From the NCBI RefSeq assembly GCF_021655095.1, contig NZ_PPXW01000001.1:1864865-1897502 (forward strand): a stretch of 32,638 bases of DNA. The letters are read 5' to 3'. Numbering within the stretch: position 1 is the stretch's first letter; each line of letters starts with the position of its first letter. A program made the position numbers and the translations under genes. Shown here one piece after another: positions 31,221-32,638 of this stretch. This DNA is from Clostridium sp. Cult1. GTDB lineage: Bacteria > Bacillota > Clostridia > Tissierellales > Tepidimicrobiaceae. The notes under the pieces were generated by a model, which ran no database searches, was not told the DNA's origin, and saw nothing but the letters and a program-made list of their open reading frames with translations.

Positions 31221-31979
31221 TTAGCCAAATCTACCCGTTATATAATCTTCTGTTCGCTTATCTTCTGGTACAGAAAAAAGTTGAACTGTTTGGCCAAATT
31301 CGATTAACTCGCCATTTAAAAGAAAAGCCGTTTTATCAGAGACCCTAGTAGCTTGTTGCATATTATGGGTTACTATTACTATTGTGTAATTTTTTTTCAA
31401 CTCCTGAATTAAATCTTCAATTTTTGCTGTAGAAATAGGATCTAGAGCAGAGGTAGGTTCATCCATTAATAATACTTCTGGCTCAACAGCAAGAGCCCTT
31501 GCTATGCAAAGTCTTTGTTGTTGTCCCCCAGAAATCCTAAGGGCATTCTTTTTAAGATCACCCTTTACTTCATCCCAAATGGCAGCAGCTTTTAGGCTTC
31601 TCTCAACAATTTCATCTAATCTGGATCTATTTTTTATTCCATGGGTTCTTGGGCCATAAGCGATATTATCATATATGCTCATTGGGAAAGGATTAGGTTT
31701 TTGGAAAACCATACCTACCCGTTTTCTCAGTAAATTAACATCAAAGTTTTCGGCATATATATCTTTTTCATCTAAGAGGATATCTCCTTGGATTTTACAT
31801 CCTTCAACTAAATCATTCATACGGTTTAGGCTTTTCAATAAAGTAGATTTTCCACAGCCTGAGGGTCCTATAAGAGCTGTTATTTCGTTTTCGTTTATAT
31901 TCATATTTATATCTTTTAAAGCGTGAAAATTACTATAGTATAAATTCATATTCTTTATAACAAATTTATTCATTTTCAT
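31221..31979 (-). CDS. pstB: Phosphate ABC transporter ATP-binding protein PstB
   Basis: A 252-residue ATPase of phosphate import. Walker [10 protein letters not shown] is at 38-46, the PstB-typical [21 protein letters not shown] at 91-111, signature ISGGQQQR at 149-156 and Walker B LLMDE at 170-174. It overlaps the end of pstA by 14 bases, so translation is coupled. Confidence 0.97.
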   Translation of the reverse strand: MKMNKFVIKNMNLYYSNFHALKDINMNINENEITALIGPSGCGKSTLLKSLNRMNDLVEGCKIQGDILLDEKDIYAENFDVNLLRKRVGMVFQKPNPFPMSIYDNIAYGPRTHGIKNRSRLDEIVERSLKAAAIWDEVKGDLKKNALRISGGQQQRLCIARALAVEPEVLLMDEPTSALDPISTAKIEDLIQELKKNYTIVIVTHNMQQATRVSDKTAFLLNGELIEFGQTVQLFSVPEDKRTEDYITGRFG

Positions 31980-32638
31980 TCCCCTTTGTCAATTTATTAC
32001 TTAATAAGGTAGATAATCCATTTATAATCAATACTACAATCAATAAAACAACTCCTGTTGCATAAGATTCCTTTACATGAAGGCCTTCTGTGGAAAGTAC
32101 ATACATATGAAGGGCTAAAGTACGACCAGAAGAAAATAGTCCTTTTGGAATTTTTGTAGCAGTCCCTAAAGTAAATATCAATGCTGCCGTTTCTCCAACA
32201 ATACGACCTATTGAAAGTATAATACCCGATAGAATTCCTGGCATTGCTACTGACAGGACTACTCTAAAAATAGTACGTAGCTTTCCAGCGCCTAGAGCAA
32301 AACTAGCTTCCCTAAGGGAATTGTCTACAGAAAGTAAAGCTTCTTCTGTAGTCCTGATTATTAGAGGTAGTACCATAATTGCAGCAGTTAAAGCTCCTGC
32401 CAATAGAGAATATTTAAAATTAAGCTTTATAACAAAGAACAGCATACCAAATAATCCGTAGACTATTGATGGGATACCAGATAGAGTTTCAGTTGCAATT
32501 CTAATGATTTCCACTATTTTATTGCCTTTTTTGGCATACTCCACTAGATAAAATCCAGTAAATATACCTATTGGTGTAGCAATTACTAGAGTTAAAAATA
32601 TTAACATCAAAGTAGTAATCATAGCAGGAAAAAGGGAT
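31966..32638 (-). CDS. pstA: Phosphate ABC transporter permease PstA (partial at window edge)
   Basis: The frame stays open to the right edge (residues SLFPA precede the internal Met at 32622), so the N-terminus lies outside the window. About 223 residues are present with roughly five membrane segments. The family pattern is clear: [36 protein letters not shown], the EAA loop [30 protein letters not shown] and [11 protein letters not shown]. PstA forms the channel with PstC. Confidence 0.95.
   Translation of the reverse strand, partial: SLFPAMITTLMLIFLTLVIATPIGIFTGFYLVEYAKKGNKIVEIIRIATETLSGIPSIVYGLFGMLFFVIKLNFKYSLLAGALTAAIMVLPLIIRTTEEALLSVDNSLREASFALGAGKLRTIFRVVLSVAMPGILSGIILSIGRIVGETAALIFTLGTATKIPKGLFSSGRTLALHMYVLSTEGLHVKESYATGVVLLIVVLIINGLSTLLSNKLTKGNENE

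Overview
The window is about 32.6 kb of AT-rich DNA from a low-GC anaerobic Firmicute. It carries a betaine-type BCCT transporter directly after a 3' gene fragment that may be a glycine/betaine reductase subunit, a selenium-metabolism pair (YedF plus a DUF3343 protein), strong AGGAGG ribosome sites and many GTG/TTG starts. This fits an amino-acid-fermenting, Stickland-type clostridium, perhaps of the Tissierella / Sporanaerobacter group. The genus is inference.

Layout. 1-2778: tail of a possible reductase gene, a BCCT transporter, and a YkvI-like transporter whose ribosome site is buried in a hairpin. 2798-18650: a sigma-54-controlled catabolic region. It holds an alpha/beta hydrolase, a PAS-AAA+-Fis enhancer-binding regulator, and an operon of ketoacyl synthase III-like enzyme, CoA-transferase, a second hydrolase, a short-chain dehydrogenase, a small membrane protein, a sodium:solute symporter and a small unknown protein. 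A decayed third hydrolase follows, then a complete branched-chain-amino-acid-type (HAAT) ABC transporter operon, then a hydrolase closely related to the first. 18770-20215: a MocR-type regulator (minus strand). 20334-22673: PQQ-like/beta-propeller, CvpA-like and DUF5668-like membrane proteins. 22688-25133 (minus strand): four genes (SHOCT-like, DUF2089, DUF4097, SHOCT-like) that all share one short helical module. 25468-27457: yedF, DUF3343, MscS channel, DUF951. 27599-28780: aminotransferase with a cre-like site. 28811-32638 (minus strand): pstA (cut by the window edge), pstB, phoU, PhoP-type regulator and PhoR-type kinase.

The most interesting part is the sigma-54 region. Three near-consensus -24/-12 promoters (2877, 5359, 12900) each have an upstream TGT-N11-ACA dyad. 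Its centre lies 95, 95 and 84 bp before the -12 GC, so the spacings differ by about one helical turn. The promoter regions before the enzyme operon and before the ABC transporter are clearly duplicated (43 of 48 positions identical at the upstream end). This ties an ABC importer, a symporter, hydrolases, a dehydrogenase, a CoA-transferase and an unusual KAS III-like enzyme into one regulon. Together they suggest uptake, hydrolysis, oxidation, CoA activation and carbon-carbon cleavage of one substrate class. The substrate cannot be read from the sequence. No tRNA, rRNA, CRISPR array, insertion sequence or prophage was recognised.
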